Assembly: GCA_947034885.2 (NCBI GenBank)
Contig: OX344757.2
Span: forward strand, 20,392,001 to 20,456,000
Source of the DNA: Thuidium tamariscinum
Taxonomy: Eukaryota > Streptophyta > Bryopsida > Hypnales > Thuidiaceae
DNA: 64,000 nucleotides
Direction: 5' to 3'
Part shown: positions 11,401 through 24,613 of the stretch, piece after piece
How the letters are laid out: every line of letters starts with the position of its first letter
How positions within the stretch are numbered: position 1 is the stretch's first letter
Program-made: the position numbers and the translations under genes
The notes under the pieces: model-generated
Seen by the model: the letters and a program-made list of their open reading frames with translations, nothing else
Told to the model about the DNA's origin: nothing
The model's database searches: none

Positions 11401-11640
11401 GATTCATGCTCACGACGAGGAAAACAGTAGAGCCATTTACCACGTTTGTCTCCGAAGGATGATCGGACCCTGATTCTTCGAGTTCTTGGCGCGCCAGCTC
11501 CTTTCCCCTTCTGGTTTCCATTGCCGCAACTCCCCCAAGCTTCTTCGCCCCTGCACAGATCTGGGAGCGTGGCAGTAGTGAGTTTCTCGGGTAGCGCCTC
11601 AAAGAATGCTGCAAAGAGCCTCGACTAACCCTAAACCGTA
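11401..11640 (-). CDS. Possible short exon, unidentified
   Basis: On the minus strand an ATG near 11520 opens METRRGKELARQELEESGSD, running to an apparent donor GTAAAT near 11438. The sequence is charged, as in many nuclear-protein N-termini, and the local base composition is mixed rather than AT-rich. No downstream exon could be matched with confidence, so this stays a weak candidate. Confidence 0.15.
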
Positions 11641-11851
11641 AGATACGGTTGACCTAGCCAGACTAGGGTTGCACGGGTTTCTTCCCCTATAACCGTGGCC
11701 AGTAGACCTTGATTGCCAAGACTGCCTATCTAGGGTGAGGTCTGAGATTTCATAGGGCGTTGTATCAGGGAGCCTTTGAGATTGTGCAAAGCTTTTGTCA
11801 TGAATTCAGAAAGAAAACATCAAATCAAATGAGTTAGAGACTCTCTCTTAC

Positions 11852-12145
11852 CAATCCACGAGCCTCTCCTCTTGAAACAAGAGCATCTCTCAACACAATT
11901 TGAGTATCAATAGAATCACATTGTATTTGGTTCGTGCATATATTTGGCCCTATTCTCCCCTTAGATTGATCCAAATCATCTATTTCAACATCACTACTTG
12001 ATGTGGCTTTCCGGACAAGTCTCTTTCGATTCATTCTAGTCTTTTTCAGTTCTCTAGATGTACTGAAAGTAAACCTACTCTTCCTTCGCTTTCTTACTTT
12101 TGCAATTTTAACATCTATCTGGAATCCTTCTTTAGGTGGTGGCAT
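11852..12145 (-). CDS. Basic, NLS-like 5' exon; possible start of the ParB-methyltransferase gene
   Basis: An ATG at 12145 opens MPPPKEGFQIDVKIAKVRKR and continues with dense Lys/Arg clusters (RKRRKSRF, MNRKRLVRKA), then SSSDVEIDDLDQSKGR, ending VSRGEARGL at a consensus donor GTAAGA (11851 downward). The exon is 98 codons in phase 0. Clustered basic residues suggest nuclear or DNA-bound localisation. It points toward the ParB-methyltransferase gene, whose first identified exon starts at 7361 and needs a preceding exon. The phases do not match directly (0 against 2), so at least one more exon would be needed between them. It may equally belong to another gene. Confidence 0.4.
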
Positions 12146-12910
12146 CTAGGTCTCTATATAAAAATATATAATCTTTGCATTTCTATCCACATGGATTATA
12201 TAAATATCACTATAGATAGGAAAGGCATCCGCCACATCACAAAGTAAGAGACGTCAAGAATCAGCATTGCTTTACTTTATACTCTAGTGGGTGTATACAT
12301 TTTCAAATTTCAAAAATTCTCAACATTTGACATGTGTCCTTCAAGGCTCCTTTATTACCTAACGTTGTTCTTGTCCTTGGAATGGTTAATACTAGTTTTT
12401 TCCCAGTGCATTGTTATAGTGAATTATATGTATAGCCACATGTCCTATTTGCATGGATAATGAATTATATAATATTTATATGAGCTACAATTATGTCTTC
12501 AAGATCATTAGAAAGTTTTATGTTGAAAACCATTCATTCATGAGAAATCTACTTGTTTAAATTACAATTTATGATTCAAATTATTGAACTTGTTGTACCT
12601 TTGTGTTCCTTGAATTTGACATCATGATAATATCTTCATATCTTCTCATAAAGATATGTTGTTTAGAATTTGAAAATTCATACTTCATCTTGTTTGATAT
12701 TTGATTTCCATATACTGAAATCAATGAATGTACATATGCAGTTTAAAGTTTTAGGTGAGCGATTGAGATTTTTCGAATTTACTCATGATTTGCCAAATAT
12801 CTAATGTGAAAGAACTACGAGATCTATTTTAGGAGGCCGTTTCTTCTTACGCAACCAATGCTATTTAAATACTTTGTCTTTGAAAGATTCATTCCCTTCT
12901 TTCCTTTGGA
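12146..12910. other. Intergenic between divergent genes
   Basis: An AT-rich stretch of 765 bp separates the two divergent start codons at 12145 and 12911. It would hold both promoters if both genes are real. I see no clear TATA element, terminal repeat or other protein-coding frame. Confidence 0.4.
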
Positions 12911-15900
12911 ATGGCTTCAATTAGAGCTGATGGTTACGAGGTTCCTCTTCTCCTACACTTAGATGATGTTGCTCTTGCTCAAGTTCCATGTCACATGCTT
13001 CATGTCCGTTATGGTTTCATTGAGTCTTCCATCTACGTTGAACAAGAAATTCACTCTGGATCCGGAGTCCTACTTCAATCCATTCTTATGTCGAAGACTA
13101 GTAGCGAGCATGGGGATTTCTGGAACCTACCTGCGGGGTCTTATAGAGAGTTTGGATTGTCTTCTGATGTATTTCGTGTTTCTACAGAGGTCTTTACCCC
13201 CCTATCAAATGCATCCACGGCACAAGTGCCATTTCTTCGACCTATGAAAGTTGAGAAAGGTAGTCCCATTAAAACAATTGATGTTAAGGGTTGTCTTGGT
13301 ATCAATTTGGAGAAACGAGAGATTCTAAGTCCAATAGTTGAGTTGTCCAGCGATTCAGAGGGTGAGCCGATAGATGTCCGTCATTGTTCCTCTACATCTG
13401 ATGTTGCACATGCTTCTAAGCGAATGGTTTCAGTGCAATCTAGTGATGTAAGAGATTGTAGTGCAGATAGTTCAATTCTATCCCGCCCTCCTCTATATCC
13501 TACTAGTCGGGATTATCCTAGTGTGATGCAAAGCTTGAGAAAGTTGGGGGCTATCTGTGGATCAAGAAACGAGGTTGCTTCTCTTGATTTCGAGAGCATA
13601 GTTCAACAGAAAGTCCCATTTCTTCCAACTACTTTGATGGAGACGTTGTCTTCGAGTTGCCTCCATGCCGATCAGTAGCATCTTCTGGTTCTTCTAGGAA
13701 CATGAGTGGTATGGATAAACGCTATGATGGTCATGCATGGTGCCGCACCATGACTTCTAATATTCACAATGATTTAGGTTTAAAGTTCAAGAAGTCATCT
13801 TGTGTTGGCCACTTGGCATGCACAAATGTTGCATGCGATTACTTGAAGCGATGCTCGAAGAGAAACGAAACTGAGTGGTCCGGTAACACAAACACTCCCT
13901 TCCTTGTAGGCACAAATCCCCCAAAGGACTCTACTTTGGTTTGTAAAGTATGCAAGAATCCTCCTGCTTGCATAAATTTCTGTGATGGTAGAATTTACTA
14001 CGTTATAGGTTCATCTGACATGACAAGGGCTTGCATTCATCTAGGCAGTCATTGTCATCCAGTTGCAGATGGTTTGTGTAGGGATTCTATAGACACCATA
14101 TCTGGACTTCTTGCACAAGAGGTTGCAAAGACCCCTACAGCAAAAACATCAGCTATTGCTTTGGCCGCTAGTAAGGAGTTTCTAGACACATTTCTTGTAC
14201 ACGAAGGAGAGGGTCCTAAAGTAATGCTTAGAGGGAAGGCCCTTGATGCTGTTATGGACAAGTTCCAAGTTCTTAGTTCCCCAAATGTTAGAAATATTAT
14301 TTCCTCTTTCCGTAACACTAGCATAGGAGTGGGAGAGATTGACCGCATTCTTGCTATGAAGAAGCAAGCAAAGATTGAGTACATTCACGATAGTGTATTT
14401 CCTGGCCAGGGTCAGGAGAAAGTGTATCTGTTTAAAATGCTTGTTGATGGCCCGGGAAGTGGTGTTGATCTTGTACGACGAATGCAACCAGGTCTTGATC
14501 TTGAAAATTGTTGGTTGATGTTCGACCACGTGAGACGTGTGAAGGGTTGGACCACTATTGCTTGCCACGTATACGATTCGAGTTATTGTAAAGTTATGAC
14601 TATTGCAGTTTGCGATATGCAATGTGAAGATACTGAAGGACAAGTCATTATGTGGAGGTGTCTAAATAGAGTTATGGAGAAGAATGGGTTATCCAATCCA
14701 AACTTCAAAGGCTTCATGGCAGACAGTGCTCAAGCCAACTGGAATGCTGTTCGAATCGTTTACGGATCAGGTGATCCGTCCGTCAAGATGATTGACCGGG
14801 AACGCACATGCTTGTTTCATTGGGCAACTTCAATGAAGCAACACACCGAAAGACTTATTAAACGAGATTTACAAAACCAGCATGTTAAACTTTGTAGAGA
14901 CTATAAAGCTGCAAAGACCTTAGACGAAGCAGAGAGTAGGTACTTACAAATCAAGGCGTGGTGGTACTCCTCTGGGGCAGCGTCAGAGGAGTCTCTACGA
15001 GAACTAGAGCTCTGGTTAGCATTTTGGCACTTCCGGTATCGTCAGTGGGGTGGCTTTATGGAAACGGTAAGTCTCTAATTCTTATTCCCTTTTAGCTTTG
15101 ATTTGACTGTGAGTTAACTACATATGTATTGGTAGACTAAGTAATTTTGTTTGCTTACTATTATTATATTCCATAGTATGATTAAATTATGAATAAGTGA
15201 GGAAAATAAGTGTTCTTTAAGTGGTCCCTAATTTTTTATGAGTATTGAGGGCACACTTGAAAGAAGAATCTATAGTGATCAATTTTAAAGAAGAAGTTGT
15301 CCATGAAGTGTACTTATTGAAATTAATAAGAGCTGAACTATGATTTTGGGTTTATTATTCTAAGGACCTTTTTCATTCTTACAGGAATTGTCAGAGGAAG
15401 AGTTGGCCGATATTCCAACTTGCAATTTGTCTGAAACAATTCACAACAAGTGGCTCCAGGCATCTGGAAAACGTGGGGCAGACTTATACGTTGCAACATG
15501 TGACGATTGGATTCGCGCCTTCATGCAAATGACAAATTATCGAGTGTATCTCAATGGAGGTCTATCTGGATATGGACCATCGCGACATGATTTGAAGTTG
15601 AAGAGAGCAATTGCATCAATGGATGGCAAAAAAATCAATGATGCCATGTGCAGTATGCCTGGAGCTGAGGATGTCTGTACTCGTGTCCCACACTTGGAAG
15701 GGGAGGAAGTCTTTGGCTCTACAAAGAGAAAATTGGACATTCCTATTGGATCCGAAGGTGATTCTCATCGTCCTGATAAGGTAAATTTCTCTCATCCTCG
15801 AGTACAAGTGAGGTCTATAGAAGTTCCTCAAGCAATTCTTGTTCATGCCAGTCCACCAAAACGTCACGTGAAGCACGTTTTAGAGACGGATTGCAACCTC

Positions 15901-16758
15901 TTAGATTGGCACATAGCCCGCATTTCTGTGAAGTCCAAGAGGAAGTGCCATGCCATTCAGTCAGAGACAGAGGATAAGTGCAAGATGATCATTGTTAGGG
16001 GCTCCAAAGCCACTACTGCTCCTATGTATGTTGGTCAGAAACGGGAGTTCAAAGGAACAAGAGTGGAAACAGATGAGTTCTGGTTTTGCCCAGATGATAT
16101 CAAGCGATGCGTGATGGGTCCGAGAAGGTCTCATGTTCTTAGTCGACCACAAATTCCCGAGATTTGGCCGGTAATGATTGGTACAAACCTCACTACTGCT
16201 GAAATTATCCTTTTTGAAGACGCGGGGTTCCACCTTCAGGAGCATCCAACATTATCTCCGCGACGCCTATTTACATCTTCAAAACTATTTGAAGTTATTG
16301 AATGGACTTACGGGAGACCACCTCATTCTGACAAGCCTCCATGCATTCGCAATGGGAAGAACATTCGAAGGAATGAGAAGGCACCTACTGATGATCATCG
16401 GAACCAATGGGAGAGTGCTCGAAATGTTACAGGGACTATTCTAGGAGTTAACATCTTGCCATACCCAGGACTTGGATGTGTCATTATCCTACAATCTGGT
16501 ATAGAACCTCACCACATGGTTAATCGGGTGACTCTCTCAAATTTCCCAGCTTGCACTTGCTTATACTTTAGTGGTATGGTGTCAGCATCCATTGGAAAGC
16601 GAGGAAAATATGTGAACTGCAAACACCTATACTACATCTTCCGTTATTTATGCAAAGTAGACGCCAACAAGGACAAATTCATTCATGCCCCAAGCCTCAG
16701 CATGGATGAGGTGATGATCCTTCTTGAAAAGGCAGGGATGATAAGGATTAAAGGCTAG
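12911..16758 (+). pseudogene. MULE-type transposase-like gene with SWIM zinc finger, frameshifted
   Basis: Exon one runs from ATG 12911 to 15066 (donor GTAAGT) and exon two from 15385 (acceptor TTACAG) to the TAG at 16758; the 318-bp intron joins in phase. The N-terminal 240 residues are unrecognised. The frame breaks near 13625-13633: VQQKVPFLP reads in one frame and YFDGDVVFELPP in the next, as if one base were lost. Then come a Cys cluster (GHLACTNVACDYLKRC, near 13807), a transposase-like core with MFDHVRR (14519) and GFMADSAQANW (14713), DRERTCLFHW (14794), and a C-terminal SWIM finger, ACTCLYF with NCKH (16549-16626). Mutator-like transposases commonly pair a DDE core with a SWIM finger. 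It could be an autonomous element relic or a domesticated gene; the frameshift favours a relic unless it is a sequencing error. No terminal repeats were found. Confidence 0.75.
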
Positions 16759-17837
16759 TATAGCAATATAAATAGGGAGTACATGAACTACTCCAATATG
16801 CTATTTTTTTGTGTATTGAGTTTCAAATTAATACATATTATATATTCTACACTGTGATTTTCCTATATATTTTTGGGATGTCGTACATGTGTAATTAATT
16901 TTAGGATATTTTATTTTATTTTGACCAACGTTAATACAGAGTGTGGTAAATACTCCATTTGTGTGCAATTGTATATCCCTAACTCTTCTTGTTGAGTGAT
17001 TTAGAAAGGGATTTTTGTTCCAAGACTGCAGCTTGATTGCTTTAATGAATTTATAGGTATAGAACAGCTCAATTCTTTCTCTGCCAAAGGTATTTTATAT
17101 TATATATTATCTATTTTTGAGATAGGCACCATAGTTGTACACCCTCATATTTATGTTCTCTCGGTACCAAGAGAACATTTGAGGTTGTTATTTTTTTTTT
17201 GAAAACCTACATATTTTCTGACTTATCAAGACTATATTGAAGGAATACATTTTTTTTCCAAGTAACTAACCAATGATAGAAATTGGGTTTCTTCATTATG
17301 AAAATGTAAATTCTTTCAATGACAAAAATAATTTTCAACATTAATAGGCAAGGGGTTTAGAATCTAAAACCTAATGTTACAGCACCCAAAATATTACACG
17401 TCATGTTCTGATACAAAATTGGATTCCCTTATATAGAATGAGTCCTCTAAATATTGTAGATCTTATCACTAATATTAGTTGTAGAAACTCAAAATTTCAT
17501 AAACTACAAATGACAATGATAATTTCTTGAAAGCCATACATTTTGCGGAATAAGATAGCCATATTCTACCATATTCTAACACATTCATTCACCCTCTATA
17601 AATACAGCAATGGCAAGTTTTCCACGGTTTTAGGTCCACAGTAATAGGTCCACGGTGATAGGTCCAAATTATCAATTTTTGTATTCAAAAATTTTAGCAA
17701 AAAATTAAAAAATTGTAGATTTTTTCTCCTAACATTGGCAAATTTGCAACTTTTTTATAGTACATATTTGGGCTCACAAAAAGTACGCTCACAGCTCTAG
17801 AGCTCGCGCTTTTAGGCTCACTAACTAGCGTCGTTGT
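16759..17837. other. Intergenic, no gene seen
   Basis: AT-rich 3' flank of the transposase-like gene. It contains one decayed dyad near 17155-17176 (GTTCTCTCGGTACCAAGAGA followed by AC) resembling the 7644-10303 series. The segment around 17770-17837 has iterated GCTCACA and GAGCTC words also seen near 1850-1890. Confidence 0.4.
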
Positions 17838-18427
17838 AGTTTGTGGGTAGTTATAGAATCACTATTCTACAAAAAAGTTTGAAATTCTTTATTTAATTCA
17901 ATTTTTAATATTTTTGAAAAAAAACTAAAAAAATCGGGTGAATATTTTTTATTACAATATTTTAACTATTGGTATTGGCATTTTTCATTTTTATAAATAA
18001 ATTGTTTTCAATTTAGTATTTTCAAGCATTTTTTACTTCTTTCTACTTACTATTTTTTTCCTATATGTTGTACAATTCCAAATGATTTGAAATTTTTTGA
18101 GAACATGGCCAACTTGCATTGTAAAATGAATTCAAAGAATAACCATCATTTTGAGTAATTTTTCATACAAATGTGACCTTGTGAAGAGCAACTATCCAAG
18201 TTTTTCCAGGGACGAAAAAGGATTTTTGCTACTTCAAATGGTGTTATCTTGCAATCTACATGGTGGAAATTTCTGTAATTTTTTCCACATCTTTTCAAAC
18301 CACCTAACTACAAGATCCTACAGTTACATATGTCAAAAAATATATTTTTTCCAAAAAATTGCACTTGTATTAGAAATCACAGTTTTGGAGTGATTTTGGT
18401 GGAAACATAGTCAAAAACCTTTGGGGG
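17838..18427 (+). mobile_element. Partial TTAA element, family A (right part)
   Basis: It matches 24020-24609 along its length (for example CTACAAAAAAGT, TACTATTTTTTTCCTA, CATACAAATGTGACCTTGTG and GATTTTGGTGGAAACATAG). It ends CAAAAACCTTTGGGGG immediately before TTAA at 18428-18431, matching the right terminus of the full copy. The left part is missing or replaced. Confidence 0.65.
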
Positions 18428-19565
18428 TTAAACGCTCATTATGTATTGAATTTACAAATGTGTAGTCCTATTTATTGTATGCTATGGTGTGAATTCATAC
18501 TTAAAAAATTGAGGATGTGGTTAGATATGATATTTTTCAAATTATGAAACACACATAGATAAGTGCAAGTATGTGGCTTTGAAAGGCATTTCAAATCGTC
18601 TTGGGGTGTCTTAGATGGGGGTTAGTGTTGTTCTTGTCCCTATCCAGGCCGCTTGTGGTTGGCGGGCTTTGCATTTTATCCTTCTTTGCAATGGAATTGC
18701 GTTCTATTTGTGTAAATTTTGTTTAAAAAAGGCATTTCAAACCTTTATTTGTTCATTCATTGAGTAATGTAAACTTCCGTTAAGCCTTCATAGTTCATAG
18801 TCATAGTCTAGAAAGTCCTATTTTGGATGGAGTATAGTGTTTTTATTGTTTTTGACCCCGTTTTTGACATATAAGGTACGGAAATTAACGCATATAGTAG
18901 TAATAAAATCTTGCATGACATTCTAAACGACATTCAATTAATTGACCCATATAAATTAATTGGCATTTCATATCATATAAAATTTATCTTTGTTGTACAT
19001 CAATAGTTATTGAAGTGTTCAAGGGGTTGTACATCATGTTTCAAACAACTATACTTTTTTAAGATAAGCCAATTTTCTTTTTTGGTCTTCTTGAATCCCT
19101 ATTTAGTGTAATAAATAAGTGTCAAGAACACTATAATTGAAGCACCCAAGAACATAGGCACAAAATAAAAATGATTGAGGAAAAGAGTATATTGATGAGG
19201 GAATATCGCCACTTCGTGTTTTTGTAAGCACATGCACAAGCACATGCACCTAAATACTTGTCTTTTTTTTAAGGTTAAATGGGAACCCCCATATTTGGTT
19301 ACAAATGTCACATATATGCATACTATGCTTAATCTAGTACTATATGGTACTTCCAATTTGGATCATTATTGCACCTCTTTTAGATTAAATAACCCATTGT
19401 CCTTAGAATTAGGATTTTGACCTCATACCATTGTTGAAATTTTTTAATTTTTTTTCGATATAAAAGAAAAGTGTGCAACATTGAAAGCAATTGAAATTAT
19501 ATATTTTTTTGACAAAGTATAAATTTGCTATGAATTTTAAAATGTTCGATCACTACCATAAGATG

Positions 19566-19734
19566 GGGTGTTTTAAGTGAGTTTCTTACTATAATACTAG
19601 TACTCTAGTGGTAAGATTACAAATAATGACCATTAAGGGTATTTTTAATAAAAATTGTACTAAAAATCTTCTAAAAGATCATTACTTATAATCTTATTCC
19701 AAGGTCTATACTTTAAAACTCACTTAAAACACTC
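19566..19734. mobile_element. Small inverted-repeat element (MITE-like)
   Basis: The left end GGGTGTTTTAAGTGAGTTT is the inverse of the right end AAACTCACTTAAAACACTC. Internal pairing continues, since GTAAGATTACAAATAATGA mirrors the ATCATTACTTATAATCTTAT block. Length is about 170 bp. No clear target duplication is visible. Confidence 0.6.
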
Positions 19735-21856
19735 AATTGTCTTGCAGTAGTAAAGCCCATGTAGTGGCCCATAAGAGTCTCTAGACTACTACAAAATCGA
19801 CAAAATTTGTATATATAATGGTCATCTTATACATTTAAAGCAATCACAATAATTTCTAATGTAGAAGCCTAAAAATGTCACTTCTTACAAAAAAAACTAT
19901 TAATATTGAAAGTTCAAAAGTTCCTAATAAGGTCACTAATTGCTCCATTATTGTTAGATTAGATATTGATTGTAACCCAAATCTTATTTATTGAAAAAGA
20001 ATACAATGGGATCATTTCCTAAGAGTGAACTATGGGGTCTTTTGACTACAATGGATTATAGTGTTGTATTTGAGCATGATGTATTTTAACATAGTAGCTC
20101 TTTGCCTACAATATTAGAACCTAATTTTGTGCTAATTAATATTTCACCAAATTAATGTTTTATTACATGATTGCAAAGACAACTTTTAGTATATAGCCCC
20201 TATTGTTCCAAGGCCTTTTTTTCATCTAAAACACTCAAAACTACCATCTCTACTATCAAAAGAAAAAAAAATTAATTATTATTTTTATATCTAATTGTAG
20301 GATCTTGGACTATTCTATTATAAAAATGTGTTAATGAAATTAAAAAAATTTGACCTTGTAGATTGAAAGATATTTGCAATTAAAGTAAAGAAACTAAGTT
20401 TTTTGCACCTTACTCAACTAGATTATTTGGATTTGAATCTTCTCGAGTTAAAATCTTTGTACTACTGGTTTAGACCCCTAAAGGACTAACATAGTTTTGA
20501 CAGTAGAGGTTTTCAATCAATTCTATCACTTTGATATTTTTTTGCACATAGATTTAATTACATTTTTTAAATTTTAACCATACAAAAGTAAACATTACTA
20601 TATCTAATATGCATGGAATTAATTGTAGAAAATTTTAACTGTTAGATCTTTAGATTATAACAATTTTTAGTGATCAACTTCATAGGCAAAAAATGCATTT
20701 TTTGGAGAATTTGTTTTTGTAAAAATATGAATAAAGATTTTTTACCCCCCTAGAAAAATTTATTGGAGTCCAAAGCAAATTTAGTATTTTTATCTTAAAA
20801 AATTTGAAAAATAAAAAACTCCCTCAAATTTGTATACATTTTCAAACATGAAGACTAGAAAGTCAAATCTAAGCAAATTGGATCCTACAAAATTCTTAAA
20901 AATTTATATATGGATAAATTTTTGAAATTCAACAACTAATGTCATTATCATATTGTTTGGAACATCTCAAAAAATTTGGAATCATTTTAATTATTTTGTA
21001 TTGTTAATTACACTAGATTGAACCTTTTATTTTTTAAATTGTTAAAAACAAAAAATTGAATTTTTTTTCAATTTTTTTTTTGTGGATTACAGATTAGAAA
21101 TGTGTAAGAAAATGGTTGTTTTTCCATCTCTACTATTCTTATTATGAAAAAACATTATTTTTGCTCCCTTTTCCTACTAGACTACATACTTGACTACATT
21201 TCCTAAATTAATTTTTAACTACTTTTCACATTCAAAATGAGAAAATCGGAAAATGAAAAAAGTATGTAAACTTCTTTTTCTACAAGATCTTAGTTTACAA
21301 AATATTGAGATTTGTTTCACCCTTCCGAGAAATTGCCATTGAAAACTTTGAAGTGGACACATTGTGTCCTTTTAGTTTTTTAGGGATTAACTTCCTAATT
21401 TTTTATATTAAAAAAATTGAATTTGAAATTGGAGAAAAGTTTTTTTCTTAAATAAATTGAATTTTCATTCTTAAAACTTTATTAAAGTAGAAGTAAGTAG
21501 AAGATTAATGAAAAACAAGATTGTTATTGGCTCTAAGGTGAAATTAAAACAAAATGATCCTATAACTAGGGCTTTTAGGGGAGTGGGGTGAAAAATAGTA
21601 TTAGATTGCATTAGAAAAAAATAATTTAGCTAAATAAGGGTAATAAATCATGAAGATTTTCACCAATAGACTTAAAACTTAAAAAAACCCTTAGATGACA
21701 TCCCACGTAGTAGATGAAAAAAATTATAAATATATGTTATGTACTAATGTAATACTTTCTATTCAATATATTGATGAATGTTGAAAATTAGAGCTCCATT
21801 CTAACATTTAATATTTCTACTTTGGCATCTTGTAAAAAATGAAAATGAAAACAAAT

Positions 21857-22082
21857 ACTATAAGAAATTTGTATTTTATGTGATGTTTTTATTACTTTTA
21901 TGATGCATTTGCTTGGACATCCAATAAAACAACTTGTATTTTTATGTTAATAATAACATTCAATGTTACATTAGATATATTTTAGTATTGACATAAAAAT
22001 ACAAGTTGTTTAATTGAATGTCCATAAAAATATATCATAGAGAAGAATGAAAGCATTACATAAAACATAGATTTCTTATAGT
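21857..22082. mobile_element. Small foldback element
   Basis: ACTATAAGAAATTTGTATTT at the left is mirrored by a block ending ATTTCTTATAGT at the right, and the inner arm ACAACTTGTATTTTTATGTT is mirrored at 21991-22013. The two arms nearly fill the 226-bp element. No coding capacity. Confidence 0.6.
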
Positions 22083-22567
22083 CTTTCTTATAGTAAAACT
22101 CATTCTAATGATGAAGTTGTTCTATAAAGCAAACTTAACTCTATCTAATTTTTTTTTAATTTGAAAAAATTGCTTAAAAAAATGAATTTTACAAATTATT
22201 TTTTCAAGAAAATGTTTAACCTGCTTAACTCCTGAATTTTTTTAGCAATACATTTTCACATGACATTTCATTCTTAAACCTATGCAAATGAAAAAAATTG
22301 ATTATCTGAAGTGCTTCAAAATTAGTGTACAAACACATTGGAGAAAAAAAAGCATCATTCAATTGACTCACCATGTCTACAAAATGACTTTGAAATGTCA
22401 AAAAATAATAAAAACAAGTTGTATAAAACACATCTAAGGTTGAACCTCTTTTTCAAGTGCTTCTTAGTCACTTATAATTCTCTTGATTGATATAATTCTA
22501 AGCACACAAACTAGCCTAATAAGCACAACTTTCACCAAAAAATTTATTGGAAATTGACATTATTTAA

Positions 22568-23460
22568 CTCGTAAAGGACTAAAGTCCCCTTGGGGGACAC
22601 TTGGAATTTCAGGCAGGCTTGTGTGACCTGAATTTTTGCTATGATTTTTTGAAACTTTTTTTGAAGATAGAAAATCAGGGTAGCTTTCCAAAAATATAAT
22701 TTTTATTTCAATTGGTGCTTGGAAGCAAAAGTTATGCCATTCTAAGTCCAAAAAACAGTTCACCGGGTAGAAAAAAAAAAAAAAAATTTCTTCTCAAATA
22801 GTATGTTTTGTTATACATTTGAAGCTTTGGTTCATTTTGTTTGGACAAATAATGAGAAAATTACGGACAATCTTGTATTTCGGGCAATCTAAGCACCTTC
22901 TTCAAAAAATAACTTATAGAACTCATTTTGGAATGCAATTTTTCAAATTTTTCAAATTTTCTTTTTTGATAGGGTTTAGGATGTTTGGAAGAAGAAGCTC
23001 ACCTTTGGAATCATGGTTTTTCAATTACATCTTAAAGTTATTAACAACATAGTGTTTTGTTCAATCTTGGACCTACTTCTACTTAACAATTTTTAATGAA
23101 TGAAAATCATGTAGTTTTTTTTGGAAATTTTTTCCCCTAATTCTCAACTCTAATGTTCAATATAAAAAAATTTAACTTCATGGTCCATAGTGCAAAAAAA
23201 TTCAACAAATGGCAGTCAAAGTCATCTGAAATTGCAAGTCAGAGTTCAAATTTTTTTTTCCAACTTTGAATGCTAATATCTTCTAATCCGTACGGTCAAA
23301 CTTCATGAAATTTTTACCACATGATTTTAGGCAAGTAATTTACAAGATCCTACAATTAGATTTAAAAAAAATTGTTTTCTTTTGTTTTTTTGGGAAGAAG
23401 TAGCAAACATGGCAGTTTTGAGTGGTTTTCAAGCTAGAAAATGCCTCAGTCCTTCAAGGG
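22568..23460. mobile_element. TTAA-flanked element, type III
   Basis: Bounded by TTAA at 22564-22567 and 23461-23464. The left end CTCGTAAAGGACTAAAG pairs imperfectly with the right end, which reads CCCTTGAAGGACTGAG on the opposite strand. It is 893 bp and non-coding. The interior differs from families A and II, so this is a third subfamily using the same target. Confidence 0.55.
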
Positions 23461-23670
23461 TTAAAGATTAAACAAGCCACCAGAGTTCATTGTAATCCAA
23501 AAATGTGTGGGTTTTGAACTTTGAAGTGCTCCCAAATGTTGAAAACATGCAACTTGGATTGACATCAAAATTCTACCACAATAACTAAATTTCAAGAAAA
23601 ATATAACCCAACAAACTTTATTGAAAGCCCCAATAAATTGCAACCATCGAAATGCATTTTGGTAAATTAA

Positions 23671-24609
23671 CCCCTAAAGCCCTAAATTGCAATTTTTGGC
23701 AACATAGAAATTTCAAGCAGCTCACTACAAATGGAGTTTTTATTTGTTTTCTTTGAAATTTTTACAAAACATGTGTTCAAGGAATAGCTTTAAGGCCCAA
23801 CAATTTTTATAACTTTTGACTACATGGTTTAAAAGTTATGGCATGATATGTTGTTTCCTTTAAACTGTGAGCAACCTGGGTAGTAAAAAAAATTCTTTAA
23901 AAATCATTTTTTTAAGAAATTAAAATTTGAAATAGATTTATTAGATTTTTATCTATGTGGAAAGATTTGAATAATTCCATTTTGATAAATGAGTCAAAAG
24001 TGATAAGGAATCTCAATTTGGGTAGTTTCTGGGTAGTTAAAGAATTTCTATTCTACAAAAAAGTATGAAATTCTTTATTTAATTCAATTTTTATTATTTT
24101 TGAAAAAAAGATAAAAAATTGGGTGAATATTTTTTATTAAAATATTTTAACCACTGGGATTGTGATTTTTCATTTTTATGAATAAATTGTTCACAATTTA
24201 GTATTTTCAAGCATTTTCTACTTCTTTCTACTTACTATTTTTTTCCTACATGTTGTACAATTCCAAATGATTTAAAATTTTTTGACCATATAGCCAACTT
24301 GAATTGTAAAATGTATTCAAAGAGTAACCATCATTTTGAATATTTTTTTCATACAAATGTGACCTTGTGAAGTGTAGCTACCTAGATTTTCGCAGGGATA
24401 AAAAAAGGATTTTTGTTAGTTCAAATGTTAATATCTTGCAATCCATGCGGTGGAAATTTCTGAAATTTTTTCACATCTTTTCAAACATCCAACTACAGGA
24501 TCCTATGGTTAAATATGTCAGAAAATGTTTAAGAAAAAAATTGCACTTGTACAAGAAATCACAATTTTGTAGTGATTTTGGTGGAAACATAGTCAAAAAC
24601 CTTTAGGGG
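23671..24609 (+). mobile_element. Full-length TTAA element, family A
   Basis: TTAA at 23667-23670 precedes CCCCTAAAGCCCTAAATTGC, and the right end CAAAAACCTTTAGGGG is followed by TTGA at 24610-24613 (one mismatch to TTAA). The termini CCCCTAAAG and CTTTAGGGG are exact inverted repeats. The 939-bp interior is non-coding and matches the inverted copy at 45081-46017 from end to end. This is the reference copy for family A in this window. Confidence 0.75.
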
Positions 24610-24613
24610 TTGA

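Larger units (their letters stand above)
18432..22567. other. AT-rich intergenic DNA with small foldbacks
   Basis: No gene is recognisable over 4.1 kb; all frames are short and low-complexity. Two inverted-repeat elements inside it are listed separately (19566-19734 and 21857-22082). The rest looks like decayed repeat DNA. Confidence 0.5.

Noticed and set aside
14055..14643. Minus-strand frames of 109 and 153 codons
   Set aside because: Antisense shadows of the MULE-type transposase exon.
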